A stretch of DNA of 64,000 nt from NCBI RefSeq assembly GCF_026672375.1, contig NZ_JAPPRA010000001.1:434001-498000 (forward strand). The letters run 5' to 3'. This document shows positions 37,025 through 44,789 of this stretch, one piece after another. Origin of the DNA: Caulobacter sp. SL161. GTDB lineage: Bacteria > Pseudomonadota > Alphaproteobacteria > Caulobacterales > Caulobacteraceae. Position numbers and translations under genes: made by a program. The notes under the pieces are model-generated. The model saw only the letters and a list, made by a program, of their open reading frames with translations. It did no database searches and was not told the origin of the DNA. Numbering within the stretch: the stretch's first letter is position 1; each line of letters opens with the position of its first letter.

Positions 37025-37768
37025 ATGGACGCCCGCCACACGTTCGATTTCCTGACCAACCCCGAGCGGTTCATGGCCTTCTCGCGATGGGCTGCGCCAT
37101 GGCTTGGCGGCCTGTCCGCCGTCGCCGCCGTCATCGGGTTGACCCTGACCTTCATGGTCCCCGAGGACTACCAGCAGGGCGATACGGTGCGGATGATGTT
37201 CATCCATATCCCGGCCGCGTCGCTGTCGATGTTCATCTATCTTTGCCTCGGGATCGCCAGCCTGTTGTCGCTGGTCTACCGGCATGTGCTGGCGGACCTG
37301 GCGGCGCAGGCCTGCGCGCCGATCGGCGCGGTCTATACCGTCCTGGCCCTGATCACCGGATCGCTGTGGGGCCGGCCGATGTGGGGGACCTATTGGGTCT
37401 GGGATGCGCGCCTGACCTCGGTCCTGGTCTTGCTGCTGTTCTATCTGGGCTACATGGCCCTGCGCGGCGCGCTGGAAGACGAACAGAAGGCCGCGCGCTC
37501 GGCCGCCATCCTGGCCCTGGTCGGCGTGATCAATCTGCCGGTCGTGAAGTTCTCGGTCGACTGGTGGAACACCCTGCATCAGGGCTCGTCGACCTTCTTC
37601 GCCGACAAGGGCGACCACCTGCCGGCGGTCTATGCCTGGCCGGCGGTGTTTATGGGCCTGGCCTATCTGGGTGGTTTCGGCGCCCTGTGGCTGGTTCGCA
37701 TCCGGGCGCTGGTCTGGCGGCGCAAGGCGCGGAGCCTGTCTCTCAAGCTGGCGGAGGGCGCGCGATGA
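37025..37768 (+). CDS. ccmC: Haem exporter protein CcmC
   Basis: A 247-residue six-helix membrane protein with the tryptophan-rich haem-binding motif WGTYWVWDARLTS and flanking HIPAASLSMF and WWNTLHQG histidines. CcmC delivers haem to CcmE in the periplasm. The stop overlaps ccmD by ATGA. ccmD and ccmG follow without gaps; ccmAB lie 2 kb upstream, beyond two unrelated genes. Confidence 0.93.
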   Translation: MDARHTFDFLTNPERFMAFSRWAAPWLGGLSAVAAVIGLTLTFMVPEDYQQGDTVRMMFIHIPAASLSMFIYLCLGIASLLSLVYRHVLADLAAQACAPIGAVYTVLALITGSLWGRPMWGTYWVWDARLTSVLVLLLFYLGYMALRGALEDEQKAARSAAILALVGVINLPVVKFSVDWWNTLHQGSSTFFADKGDHLPAVYAWPAVFMGLAYLGGFGALWLVRIRALVWRRKARSLSLKLAEGAR

Positions 37769-37932
37769 GCTTCGACTTCGACGCCGGCAAGTACGCCATC
37801 TATCTGTGGCCGGCTTTCGCGATTTCTGCGATCGCCTTCGTCTGGCTCATCGGCGACAGCCTGGCCATGGCCCGCCGCTGGCGTCGCGAAGTCGACCGCC
37901 TGCAGGCCGAACTGGACGAGAACCGTCCGTGA
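37765..37932 (+). CDS. ccmD: Haem exporter protein CcmD
   Basis: A 55-residue single-pass protein (helix about 9-31: KYAIYLWPAFAISAIAFVWL) followed by a basic cytoplasmic helix (MARRWRREVDRLQAEL). It fits CcmD, which helps release holo-CcmE from CcmC. The identification depends on position between ccmC and ccmG, size and topology. ATGA overlap upstream, GTGA overlap downstream. Confidence 0.9.
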   Translation: MSFDFDAGKYAIYLWPAFAISAIAFVWLIGDSLAMARRWRREVDRLQAELDENRP

Positions 37933-38441
37933 AGCGCTGGCTGGCCTTTTCGCCGCTGATCGTCCTTGTCGCCCTGGCGGTGCTGTTCGCCGGCTATGCG
38001 CTGCAGCGTGATCCCCGCGTGCAGCCCCAGGCCCTGGTCGGCAAGCCCATGCCCGCCCTGATGCTGCCCGACCTCGACACGGGACGCGAGGCTCCGCTGC
38101 GCGCGCCCGGCGACGGCCCGATCCTGGTCAATTTCTTCGCCTCCTGGTGCGCGCCGTGCGAGGTGGAGCACCCGCAACTTATGGCGCTGAAGGCCCAGGG
38201 CGTGACGGTGGTCGGGATCGCCTACAAGGACGCCCCGGCCAACACCCAGGCCTTCCTGACCCGTCTTGGAGATCCCTTCGCCGCCAAGCGTGTGGACCGC
38301 GATGGCCGCGCAGGCCTGGAGTTCGGCGTCACCGGCGTGCCGGAGACCTATCTCGTCGGCTCTGACGGCGTGATCATCGCCAAGCACACCGGCCCGCTGA
38401 CGCCCGACGCGGCGGAGGACCTGCTGAAGCAGGCGAAGTAG
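37929..38441 (+). CDS. ccmG: Thiol:disulfide interchange protein CcmG/DsbE
   Basis: A 170-residue thioredoxin-fold protein anchored by one N-terminal helix (about 5-24). The active site is WCAPC (Cys74, Cys77) and the cis-Pro motif is GVPETYLV. It keeps apocytochrome c thiols reduced for haem attachment. The start is GTG 37929, overlapping the ccmD stop; no ATG fits. The partners ccmE, ccmF and ccmH are not in the window. Confidence 0.92.
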   Translation: MKRWLAFSPLIVLVALAVLFAGYALQRDPRVQPQALVGKPMPALMLPDLDTGREAPLRAPGDGPILVNFFASWCAPCEVEHPQLMALKAQGVTVVGIAYKDAPANTQAFLTRLGDPFAAKRVDRDGRAGLEFGVTGVPETYLVGSDGVIIAKHTGPLTPDAAEDLLKQAK

Positions 38442-38444
38442 CCG

Positions 38445-38828
38445 CTACTTGACGCAGGTCTTGGGCGAGGCGGCCTCGCGCCGGAGTCCCGGCATCATCG
38501 CACGCGCTTCGGCGGCGGGGATCAACCGCAGGGCCTCGCGGCCCACGCCGAGTTGATAGTCGCAGTCGAGCAGCTTGAACGGCGGCTTGTCGTCCGTCGG
38601 ATGGCGCTCGATCAGCATCCGGTCGCTCGAGGCCCAGACCGAGGTGACCTCGGTGATCAGCGCCTTGCGGTCCGGCGTCCGCACCCACGTCTCGCCCTTG
38701 CCGCCGACCGACACCTGATAACCGTTCGCCAGGACCTGGTGGGTCGGCAGCATCGAACGAACCATCGCGGCGATGAACACCGCGACCGCGCCGAGCACGA
38801 CCAGAAAGATGATCTTCTGCCGGTTCAT
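38445..38828 (-). CDS. Hypothetical membrane-anchored protein
   Basis: A 127-residue protein with one N-terminal helix (KIIFLVVLGAVAVFIAAMV) and a soluble, probably periplasmic part holding two cysteines (LLDCDYQL and the C-terminal KTCVK). I do not recognise a family. It is convergent with ccmG (3-bp gap), so transcription of the two runs head-on. Confidence 0.7.
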   Translation of the reverse strand: MNRQKIIFLVVLGAVAVFIAAMVRSMLPTHQVLANGYQVSVGGKGETWVRTPDRKALITEVTSVWASSDRMLIERHPTDDKPPFKLLDCDYQLGVGREALRLIPAAEARAMMPGLRREAASPKTCVK

Positions 38829-38887
38829 GGGGCCCCCCGTCGTTCCGTGTCGCGCCAGGTGCGCTCTCAGGTCGCGGAGCTAGCGCG

Positions 38888-38902
38888 TTAACCCGGCGTT
38901 GA
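38888..38902. promoter_or_regulatory. CtrA-like box upstream of the 91-residue gene
   Basis: TTAA-CCCGGCG-TTGA matches seven of eight defined bases of the Caulobacter CtrA site TTAA-N7-TTAA, 44 bp before the ATG at 38946. A second TTAACC lies at about 38923. A single near-match in a GC-rich genome is suggestive but not strong. Confidence 0.35.
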
Positions 38903-38945
38903 CCATACTCGCCGACGCTCTGTTAACCATGTTAGTCTGCGAGTC

Positions 38946-39221
38946 ATGAGCACCGTCCGCCCCGCCGGTTGGCCCAACGCCCCGTCGAACACCACCTCGA
39001 CCCCGTCTTCGGGTCAGGGGGCGTCGACGCGCGCGGCCTTCTTCCAGGCGGCGTTGGGCGACGCCGCGCCGGCTCGTCCGGTCGCCGCGCCCTCGACGGT
39101 GCAGATGCAGACCATGGCCCAGCCGCAGCAGCGCCAGGCCCCGCAAAAGCCGTTCGTGCAGCCCGACGCCCAGCCGCAGAGGATCCTGCGGCCCGGGTCG
39201 CTTCTGAATATTGTCGTCTAA
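38946..39221 (+). CDS. Small Pro/Gln-rich hypothetical protein
   Basis: A 91-residue low-complexity protein rich in Pro, Ala, Gln, Ser and Thr, ending in a conserved-looking hydrophobic tail, RILRPGSLLNIVV. No signal peptide or membrane helix. The family is unknown. It has a possible CtrA-type site upstream. It is convergent with the MarR gene, 5 bp apart. The codon pattern (GC-rich third positions) supports coding. Confidence 0.65.
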   Translation: MSTVRPAGWPNAPSNTTSTPSSGQGASTRAAFFQAALGDAAPARPVAAPSTVQMQTMAQPQQRQAPQKPFVQPDAQPQRILRPGSLLNIVV

Positions 39222-39226
39222 GCCCG

Positions 39227-39787
39227 TCAGGCCGCCTTCTTGGCGGCCTTGTCCTTCTTGGACTTCTTGTCCTTCTTCAGCTTCTCGGCCTTCGGCGCCT
39301 TGATCTTCTTGGCTTTTGGCTCAGCTTCGGCCGGGTGAAGGTCAGCACCCGCCATATCGGACAGCAGATCCAGGAAGCCGTCGCGCTTGCTGGGCTTCAG
39401 AAGCGCCAGGATGCGCGCATCGGCCATCGCGACCATCGGACGAATCGCCTCCAGCGCCTCGCGGCCGGCGTCGGTGAGACGCACGCTGTTGGCCCGGGCG
39501 TCCTCGCTGCTGCGCTGACGCTCCAGGTGCCCCTTGGTGATCATGCGGGCGACCATGTCGGCCAGGGTGGAGCGGTCGATGCCGGTGGCCCGCACGAGAG
39601 CCGTCTGGGTGACGCCCTCGTTCTCGGCCACGGCGGCCAACACCGCGAACTGGCGCTGGGTCACCCCGGCGTTCCCACATTCCTCGGCGTAGATATCAAG
39701 CGCCAGTTGCAGCACGCGATGCAGCAGGTGACTGGGCGAGCGCTCCAGAAGACCTGCGCCCAGCTTGTCGCCCTTGCCCTTGGCCAT
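39227..39787 (-). CDS. MarR-family transcriptional regulator with Lys-rich tail
   Basis: The 186-residue product has a MarR winged helix (about 15-150): QFAVLAAVAENEGVTQTALVRATGIDRSTLADMVARM, then KGHLERQRSSEDARANSVRLT as the wing. The last 40 residues are a Lys/Ala tail (KKIKAPKAEKLKKDKKSKKDK) not typical of MarR proteins, perhaps for unspecific DNA contact. Ligand and targets are unknown; autoregulation of the 100-bp upstream gap is common in the family. Confidence 0.87.
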   Translation of the reverse strand: MAKGKGDKLGAGLLERSPSHLLHRVLQLALDIYAEECGNAGVTQRQFAVLAAVAENEGVTQTALVRATGIDRSTLADMVARMITKGHLERQRSSEDARANSVRLTDAGREALEAIRPMVAMADARILALLKPSKRDGFLDLLSDMAGADLHPAEAEPKAKKIKAPKAEKLKKDKKSKKDKAAKKAA

Positions 39788-39887
39788 TGCCGCAGCCCCC
39801 TGCTCGCGCGGCCCTGCTCGGCCGTCGGATGAGAGCTAGCATCTTAACACGTCGATTTGACGACAACGGTCCGTGGACGGCGGATAC

Positions 39888-40508
39888 CTAAAAGCCGGCG
39901 TCCGGGGGCTCGACGGCCTTGGCGTCGTCGCCCTTGGCCATGTGCTTCATCATAAACGGCAGCTGGGTGGCGACGAACACCAGGGCCACCGGCAGAAGGG
40001 CCAGGCGGAACTTCACCCAGGTGTCGGTATCCTGGGTGTTGCGCACCACCTCGTTGATGATGGCGACAAACGCGAAATAGGCCCCGTAGCGCAGGGTCAG
40101 GGTGCGCCAGGCCGAGTCCGGCAGATGCAGGGCCTCGCCCATGATGACCTTCAGCGGCTGACGCTTCAGCAACACGCCGCCGACCAGGAAGCTGGCCAGG
40201 GCCAGGTTGATCACCGTCACCTTGATCTTCACAAATACGTCGGAGCCGAAGATCAGGCCCAGGGTCCCGAAGACCAGCGCCATGCCGCCGAAGAACAGCG
40301 GCAGCATGGCCAGGCGCCGCTCGACCGCATAGCCGATCGCCAGGGCGGCGGCCGAAGCGGCGACCAGAACCCAGGTCGCCTTCTGAAAGTCCTTGGTGAC
40401 GAAGTAGGCCACGCCGAAGGCGATCGCCGCGCCGTAGTCGACGACGGTCCGCACCCAGCCATTGTTGGGCTTCTTGGCCCCTTGATCGTCCGGCGAAGCT
40501 TCGCTCAC
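39888..40508 (-). CDS. yciB: Inner membrane-spanning protein YciB / septation protein A
   Basis: A 206-residue protein with six predicted helices and the family motifs PLFFGGMALVFGTLGLIFG and LRYGAYFAFVAIINEVV. YciB (IspZ) affects envelope integrity and cell division in other bacteria. The N-terminus is polar. It starts 3 bp after the ftsY stop, so the two form an operon. Confidence 0.9.
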   Translation of the reverse strand: MSEASPDDQGAKKPNNGWVRTVVDYGAAIAFGVAYFVTKDFQKATWVLVAASAAALAIGYAVERRLAMLPLFFGGMALVFGTLGLIFGSDVFVKIKVTVINLALASFLVGGVLLKRQPLKVIMGEALHLPDSAWRTLTLRYGAYFAFVAIINEVVRNTQDTDTWVKFRLALLPVALVFVATQLPFMMKHMAKGDDAKAVEPPDAGF

Positions 40509-40511
40509 GGA

Positions 40512-41453
40512 TTAATCCTTCAGGCCGACGAGCGAACGCGAGAACGCGCGGGCGTCGAACGGTTGCAGATCCTCGACGCCCTCGCCGACGCCGATCAGCT
40601 TGATCGGGCTGTCGGAGGCGCGCGCCACGGGCACCAGGACGCCACCGCGAGCGGTGCCGTCCAGCTTGGTCATGACAATACCCGAGACCCCGACCTGGCT
40701 GCCGAAGATCTTTTCCTGGGCCAGAGCGTTGCGGCCGACGGTGGCGTCCAGGACCAGCAGGGTCTCGTGCGGATAGTCCGGATCGACCTTCTTCACGACG
40801 CGGATGACCTTGAGGAGCTCGTCCATCAGGCCCTGCTTGTTCTGCAGCCGGCCGGCGGTGTCGATCAGAACGACGTCATAGTGCTCGGCCTTGGCGCGCT
40901 CCACGGCCTCGTAGGCCAGGGCGGCGGCGTCGGAGCCGGTGGGCTTGGACATGAAGTCGGCCCCGGCGCGGTCAGCCCAGACCTTCAACTGTTCGACGGC
41001 GGCGGCGCGGAACGTGTCGCCGGCGGCGATCAGAACTCGCGCGCCCTTCTCGGTCAGATCGGCGGCGATCTTGCCGAGGGTTGTGGTCTTGCCCGACCCG
41101 TTCACGCCGATGAACAGCACGACATAGGGGCGCGGTCCGTTCAGCGGATCAAAGTCGCCCTGACGGTCGGCAAGCTCGGCGGCGATCAGTTCGGCCAGGG
41201 CTTCCTTGACCTCGTCGTCGGTCGACGACTTGCCAAACCGCGCCTTGCCGAAAGCTTCGGTGATGCGCGCGGCGATCTGCGGACCAAGGTCGGCCTCGAT
41301 CAGCATCTCCTCGAGGGCGTCCAGCTGCTCCTGGTCCAGGGGCTTCTTGGTGAAGACCCCGGTGACCTGCTCGGTCATCGCCTGGGAAGACCGGGTCAGG
41401 CCAGACGTCAGGCGCTGGAACCAGCCTTTTTTCTGATCGGGCTTATCGCTCAT
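40512..41453 (-). CDS. ftsY: Signal recognition particle receptor FtsY
   Basis: A 313-residue SRP GTPase. The NG domain starts about residue 15, the P-loop is GVNGSGKTTTLGKIA, and DTAGRLQNKQGLMDEL and TKLDGTARGG follow. The long acidic A domain of E. coli FtsY is missing; only a short basic start (MSDKPDQKKGWFQRL) remains, as in other alphaproteobacteria. It docks Ffh-ribosome complexes on the membrane. Ffh is encoded 20 kb to the left. Confidence 0.95.
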   Translation of the reverse strand: MSDKPDQKKGWFQRLTSGLTRSSQAMTEQVTGVFTKKPLDQEQLDALEEMLIEADLGPQIAARITEAFGKARFGKSSTDDEVKEALAELIAAELADRQGDFDPLNGPRPYVVLFIGVNGSGKTTTLGKIAADLTEKGARVLIAAGDTFRAAAVEQLKVWADRAGADFMSKPTGSDAAALAYEAVERAKAEHYDVVLIDTAGRLQNKQGLMDELLKVIRVVKKVDPDYPHETLLVLDATVGRNALAQEKIFGSQVGVSGIVMTKLDGTARGGVLVPVARASDSPIKLIGVGEGVEDLQPFDARAFSRSLVGLKD

Positions 41454-41544
41454 CCGCGCCCCTTTAGTCGAACGGGCGAAAGTGTAAATCGGGATTTAAC
41501 GGTCGATGGTTAGCGCCGCGCTCTGACGCATGCGATGAAGGGGC

Positions 41545-42195
41545 ATGGACTTGCAGCTTGACCCGCTCGGAACCGCGCTTTTCTGGCTCGACTACGCCGC
41601 TGCGGCGGTGTTCGGGGCAACCGGCGCCCTCGCGGCCGCCCGACGCAAGCATGACATCATCACCTTCGGATTTTTCGCCGCCATCACCGGCGTGGGCGGG
41701 GGCACGCTGCGCGACCTGCTGATCGGAGCCCCTGTGTTCTGGGTGCAGCGGCCGGGCTACATCCTGGCCTGTCTGGCCGCCGCCACCGTGGTCTGGTTGC
41801 TGGGCAAGCGCGGCTGGCGGTTCCGGGCCCTGCTCTGGCTGGACGCCCTGGGGATGGCCGCCTACGCCGTGGTGGGGACGGCCAAGGCGCTTGGGCTTGG
41901 CGTTCATCCGATCAGCGCTGTGGTGATGGGCGTGCTGACCACCGCTTTTGGCGGGGTCATTCGTGACGTGCTGGCTGAGGAACCGAACCTTCTGTTGCGT
42001 CGGGAAATCTACATCACCGCCGCGCTTCTGGGCGCGGGCGTGTTCGCGGCCCTCAAGCTTATGGGCGTCGCCTTCTGGCCCGCGGGCATCGCCGGCTTCA
42101 TCGCCGCATTTGGCCTTCGCGCTTGCGCGATCCTGTTCGGATGGAGCCTTCCCGGGTTCGCCGAGGGCGAGGTTTCGGGCGATGTGCGGCAGTAG
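41545..42195 (+). CDS. Trimeric intracellular cation channel-like protein (YadS/UPF0126)
   Basis: A 216-residue membrane protein with seven helices in two repeats, each with a glycine-rich GxGGGxxRD motif: GVGGGTLRDLLIG and AFGGVIRDVLA. These match the bacterial TRIC homologues, proposed to conduct K+ or other cations. It is divergent from ftsY with a 91-bp gap. Confidence 0.88.
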   Translation: MDLQLDPLGTALFWLDYAAAAVFGATGALAAARRKHDIITFGFFAAITGVGGGTLRDLLIGAPVFWVQRPGYILACLAAATVVWLLGKRGWRFRALLWLDALGMAAYAVVGTAKALGLGVHPISAVVMGVLTTAFGGVIRDVLAEEPNLLLRREIYITAALLGAGVFAALKLMGVAFWPAGIAGFIAAFGLRACAILFGWSLPGFAEGEVSGDVRQ

Positions 42196-42420
42196 GTCGC
42201 AAAACACCCGCCTGTCGCCCAGGGTTTGCCCCTTGCGCTGGGCGCAGCTTCATCCAATATCTGATGTGCGGGCCGGGCCCCTCTGACGACCCTCGTGCTG
42301 AAAAGCGCGATCGTGATGTCGGACCGCGTCGGGTGCGCCCGGCGTTGGGTCCAAGGGTCAAGCCCCCCAGAACCCCGCCAACCCGGTGTCGGGCGCTCCC
42401 TCCAACAGAGGAGAGCAAAC

Positions 42421-42879
42421 ATGTCCCTGAACCCTATCCATGCCGCACGTGTGCGGATCGCTGAAACCTGGACCCCCGCCCAGCTTGACCAGCTCGACGC
42501 CCTTGTGGCCGTTTGCGCGCTCGTCGCTCGGGCCGACGGCTGGGTGACGCCTGACGAGCGCGAGCGGATGTTGGAGCGTATGCGTGGCCTGGCTGCCTTG
42601 GCCGTGTTCGGGCTCGACGACGCCCTGGAGGCGTTCGAAGCCCTGGAACGTCGCTTCGAGCAAGATCCGGAGGGCGCTCAGTTCGAGGCTGAGATCGCCA
42701 TCCGACGCCTGCGCGGACGCGACGATGCGGCGCGGGCGGTGGTCAACGCCGCCTGTGTGGTCGCCGCCTCGGACGGTGGTTTTGACGCCGAGGAGCGGGA
42801 TGTTCTGCTCCGGATCTGTAGCCTGCTGTCGCTGAGCCCGGTGCAGTTCGACCTTGTCGCCGAGCGAGGCCGACGATGA
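42421..42879 (+). CDS. TerB-like tellurite-resistance-family protein
   Basis: A 152-residue all-helical protein. DQLDALVAVCALVARADGWVTPDERERM and a second half AACVVAASDGGFDAEERDVLLRI form the paired acidic DG-x-DExE motifs of the TerB fold, which bind divalent metal. ATG 42421 follows an AGAGGAG ribosome site. It overlaps the next small gene by ATGA, and a terC gene lies downstream, as in ter metal-stress modules. Confidence 0.82.
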   Translation: MSLNPIHAARVRIAETWTPAQLDQLDALVAVCALVARADGWVTPDERERMLERMRGLAALAVFGLDDALEAFEALERRFEQDPEGAQFEAEIAIRRLRGRDDAARAVVNAACVVAASDGGFDAEERDVLLRICSLLSLSPVQFDLVAERGRR

Positions 42880-43058
42880 GAGTCGGAACCTCAATCCCTT
42901 CGAACTGGGTCGCGCTGCGGATGGCCCAGCAGACGTTCGTGCAGGCCGCGTCTCACGCCAGCCAGCCCACCGCCAAGCCCGTCACCGAGCCTGACCGTGT
43001 GGAACGCAGCCCGGCGCCCCGCCCGCTCACTGCGGGACGGCTGGACATCCGGGCCTAA
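42876..43058 (+). CDS. Small hypothetical protein coupled to the TerB-like gene
   Basis: A 60-residue protein (MRVGTSIPSNWVALRMAQQTF, then a Pro-rich tail ending RPLTAGRLDIRA). Its start overlaps the terB-like stop by ATGA, which is the main support for translation. Its style (short, Pro/Ala/Gln-rich, ending in a hydrophobic/basic motif) recalls the 91-residue protein at 38946. Function unknown. Confidence 0.6.
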   Translation: MRVGTSIPSNWVALRMAQQTFVQAASHASQPTAKPVTEPDRVERSPAPRPLTAGRLDIRA

Positions 43059-43072
43059 GGCCAGCCCCTCAT

Positions 43073-43161
43073 AGCGCGCCGCCCACCCAGCGGCGCGCTC
43101 ACCCTTAAAAGGGCGAGACAGAAATCCGGGGGCGATCTGATCGCCGCCGCCTCGTCCCCCG
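43073..43161 (+). other. Structured leader upstream of terC
   Basis: Two hairpins lie just before the terC start: AGCGCGCCG (43073-43081) with CGGCGCGCT (43091-43099), and CGGGGG (43127-43132) with CCCCCG (43156-43161), the latter enclosing CGAT-CTG-ATCG. No U-run follows. terC genes often have the manganese-sensing yybP-ykoY riboswitch, but I do not see its consensus here. Confidence 0.4.
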
Positions 43162-43180
43162 CTGACGATTGAACGAGACC

Positions 43181-44179
43181 ATGGAAATTCTAACCCAGCC
43201 GATCCTCGGCAAACCGCTCTGGATGTGGGCGGGCTTCATGTTGGCGGTGGTGGCCCTGCTCGCCTTCGACCTGGGTGTCCTGCACCGTAAGACCCGTGAG
43301 ATCGGCGTGCGCGAAAGCCTGTTGATGTCGCTGGTCTATATCAGCCTGGGCCTGGGCTTCGGCGGCCTGGTCTGGATGCAGCTGGGCGCGACCGCCGGGG
43401 TCGAATACCTGACCGGCTTCGTGATCGAGAAAAGCCTGGCCATCGACAATGTCTTTGTCATCGCCCTGATCTTCGGCTTCTTCGCCATCCCTCCGGCCCT
43501 GCAGCACAGGGTGCTGTTCTGGGGCGTTCTGGGCGTGATCGTCCTGCGGGCCATCATGATCGGCGTCGGCGCGGCCCTGGTCAGCCAGTTCGGCTGGGTG
43601 CTGTATATCTTCGCCGCCTTCCTGATCCTGACCGGCGTGAAGATGCTGTTCGCGGGCGACAAGCCCATGGACCTGAACAACAACGCGGCGCTGAAATGGC
43701 TGCGTCGCGTCATGCCGATCAGCGACAAGCTGGAAGGCGACCGCTTCTTCGTTCAGGGCGTCGACCCGCGCACCGGCAAGACCGCCCGCCTGGCCACCCC
43801 GCTGTTCCTGGCCCTGGTGCTGGTGGAGCTGGCCGACCTGGTCTTCGCCGTCGACTCGGTGCCGGCCATCTTCGCCATCACCACCGACCCCTACATCGTC
43901 TACACCTCGAACATCATGGCGATCCTGGGCCTACGGGCGCTGTACTTCGCCCTGGCGGCGGTGCTGCACCGCTTCGCCTACCTCAAGCAGGCCCTGGCCG
44001 TGCTGCTGGTGTTCATCGGCGGCAAGATCTTCATCGCCGACGCCCTGGGCTGGGAGAAGTTCCCCGCCGCCCTGTCGCTGTCGATCACCTTCGCCATCCT
44101 GGCGGCCGGCGTCGGCTGGTCGCTGTGGAAAACCCGCAACGCGCCCGCCCTTCCGGGGGCGCCCGGCGCAAGCGCCTAA
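43181..44179 (+). CDS. TerC-family membrane protein
   Basis: A 332-residue integral membrane protein with about nine helices and the two TerC acidic motifs: EKSLAIDNVFVIALIFGFF and ELADLVFAVDSVPAIFAIT. TerC/Alx/MeeY-like proteins move or sense metals, now mainly linked to manganese export. ATG 43181 is used; a TTG four codons upstream is also in frame. It is followed by a good terminator. Confidence 0.9.
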   Translation: MEILTQPILGKPLWMWAGFMLAVVALLAFDLGVLHRKTREIGVRESLLMSLVYISLGLGFGGLVWMQLGATAGVEYLTGFVIEKSLAIDNVFVIALIFGFFAIPPALQHRVLFWGVLGVIVLRAIMIGVGAALVSQFGWVLYIFAAFLILTGVKMLFAGDKPMDLNNNAALKWLRRVMPISDKLEGDRFFVQGVDPRTGKTARLATPLFLALVLVELADLVFAVDSVPAIFAITTDPYIVYTSNIMAILGLRALYFALAAVLHRFAYLKQALAVLLVFIGGKIFIADALGWEKFPAALSLSITFAILAAGVGWSLWKTRNAPALPGAPGASA

Positions 44180-44213
44180 ACGCTGGCCCGGTCTGCCGGG
44201 CGATCTGAAGAAG

Positions 44214-44246
44214 AACCGGGTCGGACCCTGTCCGGCCCGGTTTTTT
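44214..44246 (+). terminator. Intrinsic terminator of terC
   Basis: AACCGGG-T-CGGAC and a partner TCCGGCCCGGTT enclose a short loop, followed by TTTTTT. It begins 35 bases after the stop codon. Confidence 0.85.
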
Positions 44247-44357
44247 CATGGCTGTAGCGCGGGAATGTGGACCCTGCAGAAGGCCTGCGAGAATCCTTTT
44301 GCCCAAGGGCTGAAGGTCGCTACGACGAATTCCGCCTTCGGGACCAAGGGGCGGCCC

Positions 44358-44789
44358 TCAAGTGTCGTGGTCAGGGTGCTGGCGCGACGTCACCGCACCG
44401 CCCGGCCCCATCGGCGGCCGCACCGGCATCTGCGCCAGGTGATCCATCCAGGTCGGCCGGCCCTCGACGGCCAGCTGAACCCCGGGCTCAACCGCTGACG
44501 GATCGTCGAAAGCGAAAACCGCCAGGTCGATCTTGCTGTCGCTCCACTCGAAGGTCAGGGGCGTGCCGCAGGCGGCGCAGAAGCCGCGCCTGATCTGATC
44601 CGAACTCTGAAAATGGGCCGGGGCGCCGCGCGTCCAGGTCAGATCCGCGACCTCCACCGTCACCAGCGCCCCGAACGGGCCGGCGAAAGCCTTCTGGCAC
44701 ATGCGGCAATGGCAGATCGAGGCGCGGCCGGGTTCTCCCTCGACCCGAAAGCGGACGGCGCCGCACTGGCACCCGCCGCTCAAGCTCAC
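44358..44789 (-). CDS. GFA-family (glutathione-dependent formaldehyde-activating-like) zinc protein
   Basis: A 143-residue Mss4-like fold protein with the zinc cysteines of the GFA family: CQC (Cys7, Cys9), CHCRMC (Cys26, Cys28, Cys31) and CAAC (near 71-74). Family members include S-(hydroxymethyl)glutathione synthase, but most are of unknown substrate. The start overlaps the mtaB stop by four bases, so it is downstream in the dapF-mtaB operon. Confidence 0.87.
   Translation of the reverse strand: MSLSGGCQCGAVRFRVEGEPGRASICHCRMCQKAFAGPFGALVTVEVADLTWTRGAPAHFQSSDQIRRGFCAACGTPLTFEWSDSKIDLAVFAFDDPSAVEPGVQLAVEGRPTWMDHLAQMPVRPPMGPGGAVTSRQHPDHDT

Noticed and set aside
43073..43180. yybP-ykoY manganese riboswitch before terC
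   Set aside because: Hairpins are present, but the conserved loop sequences of that riboswitch are not seen.
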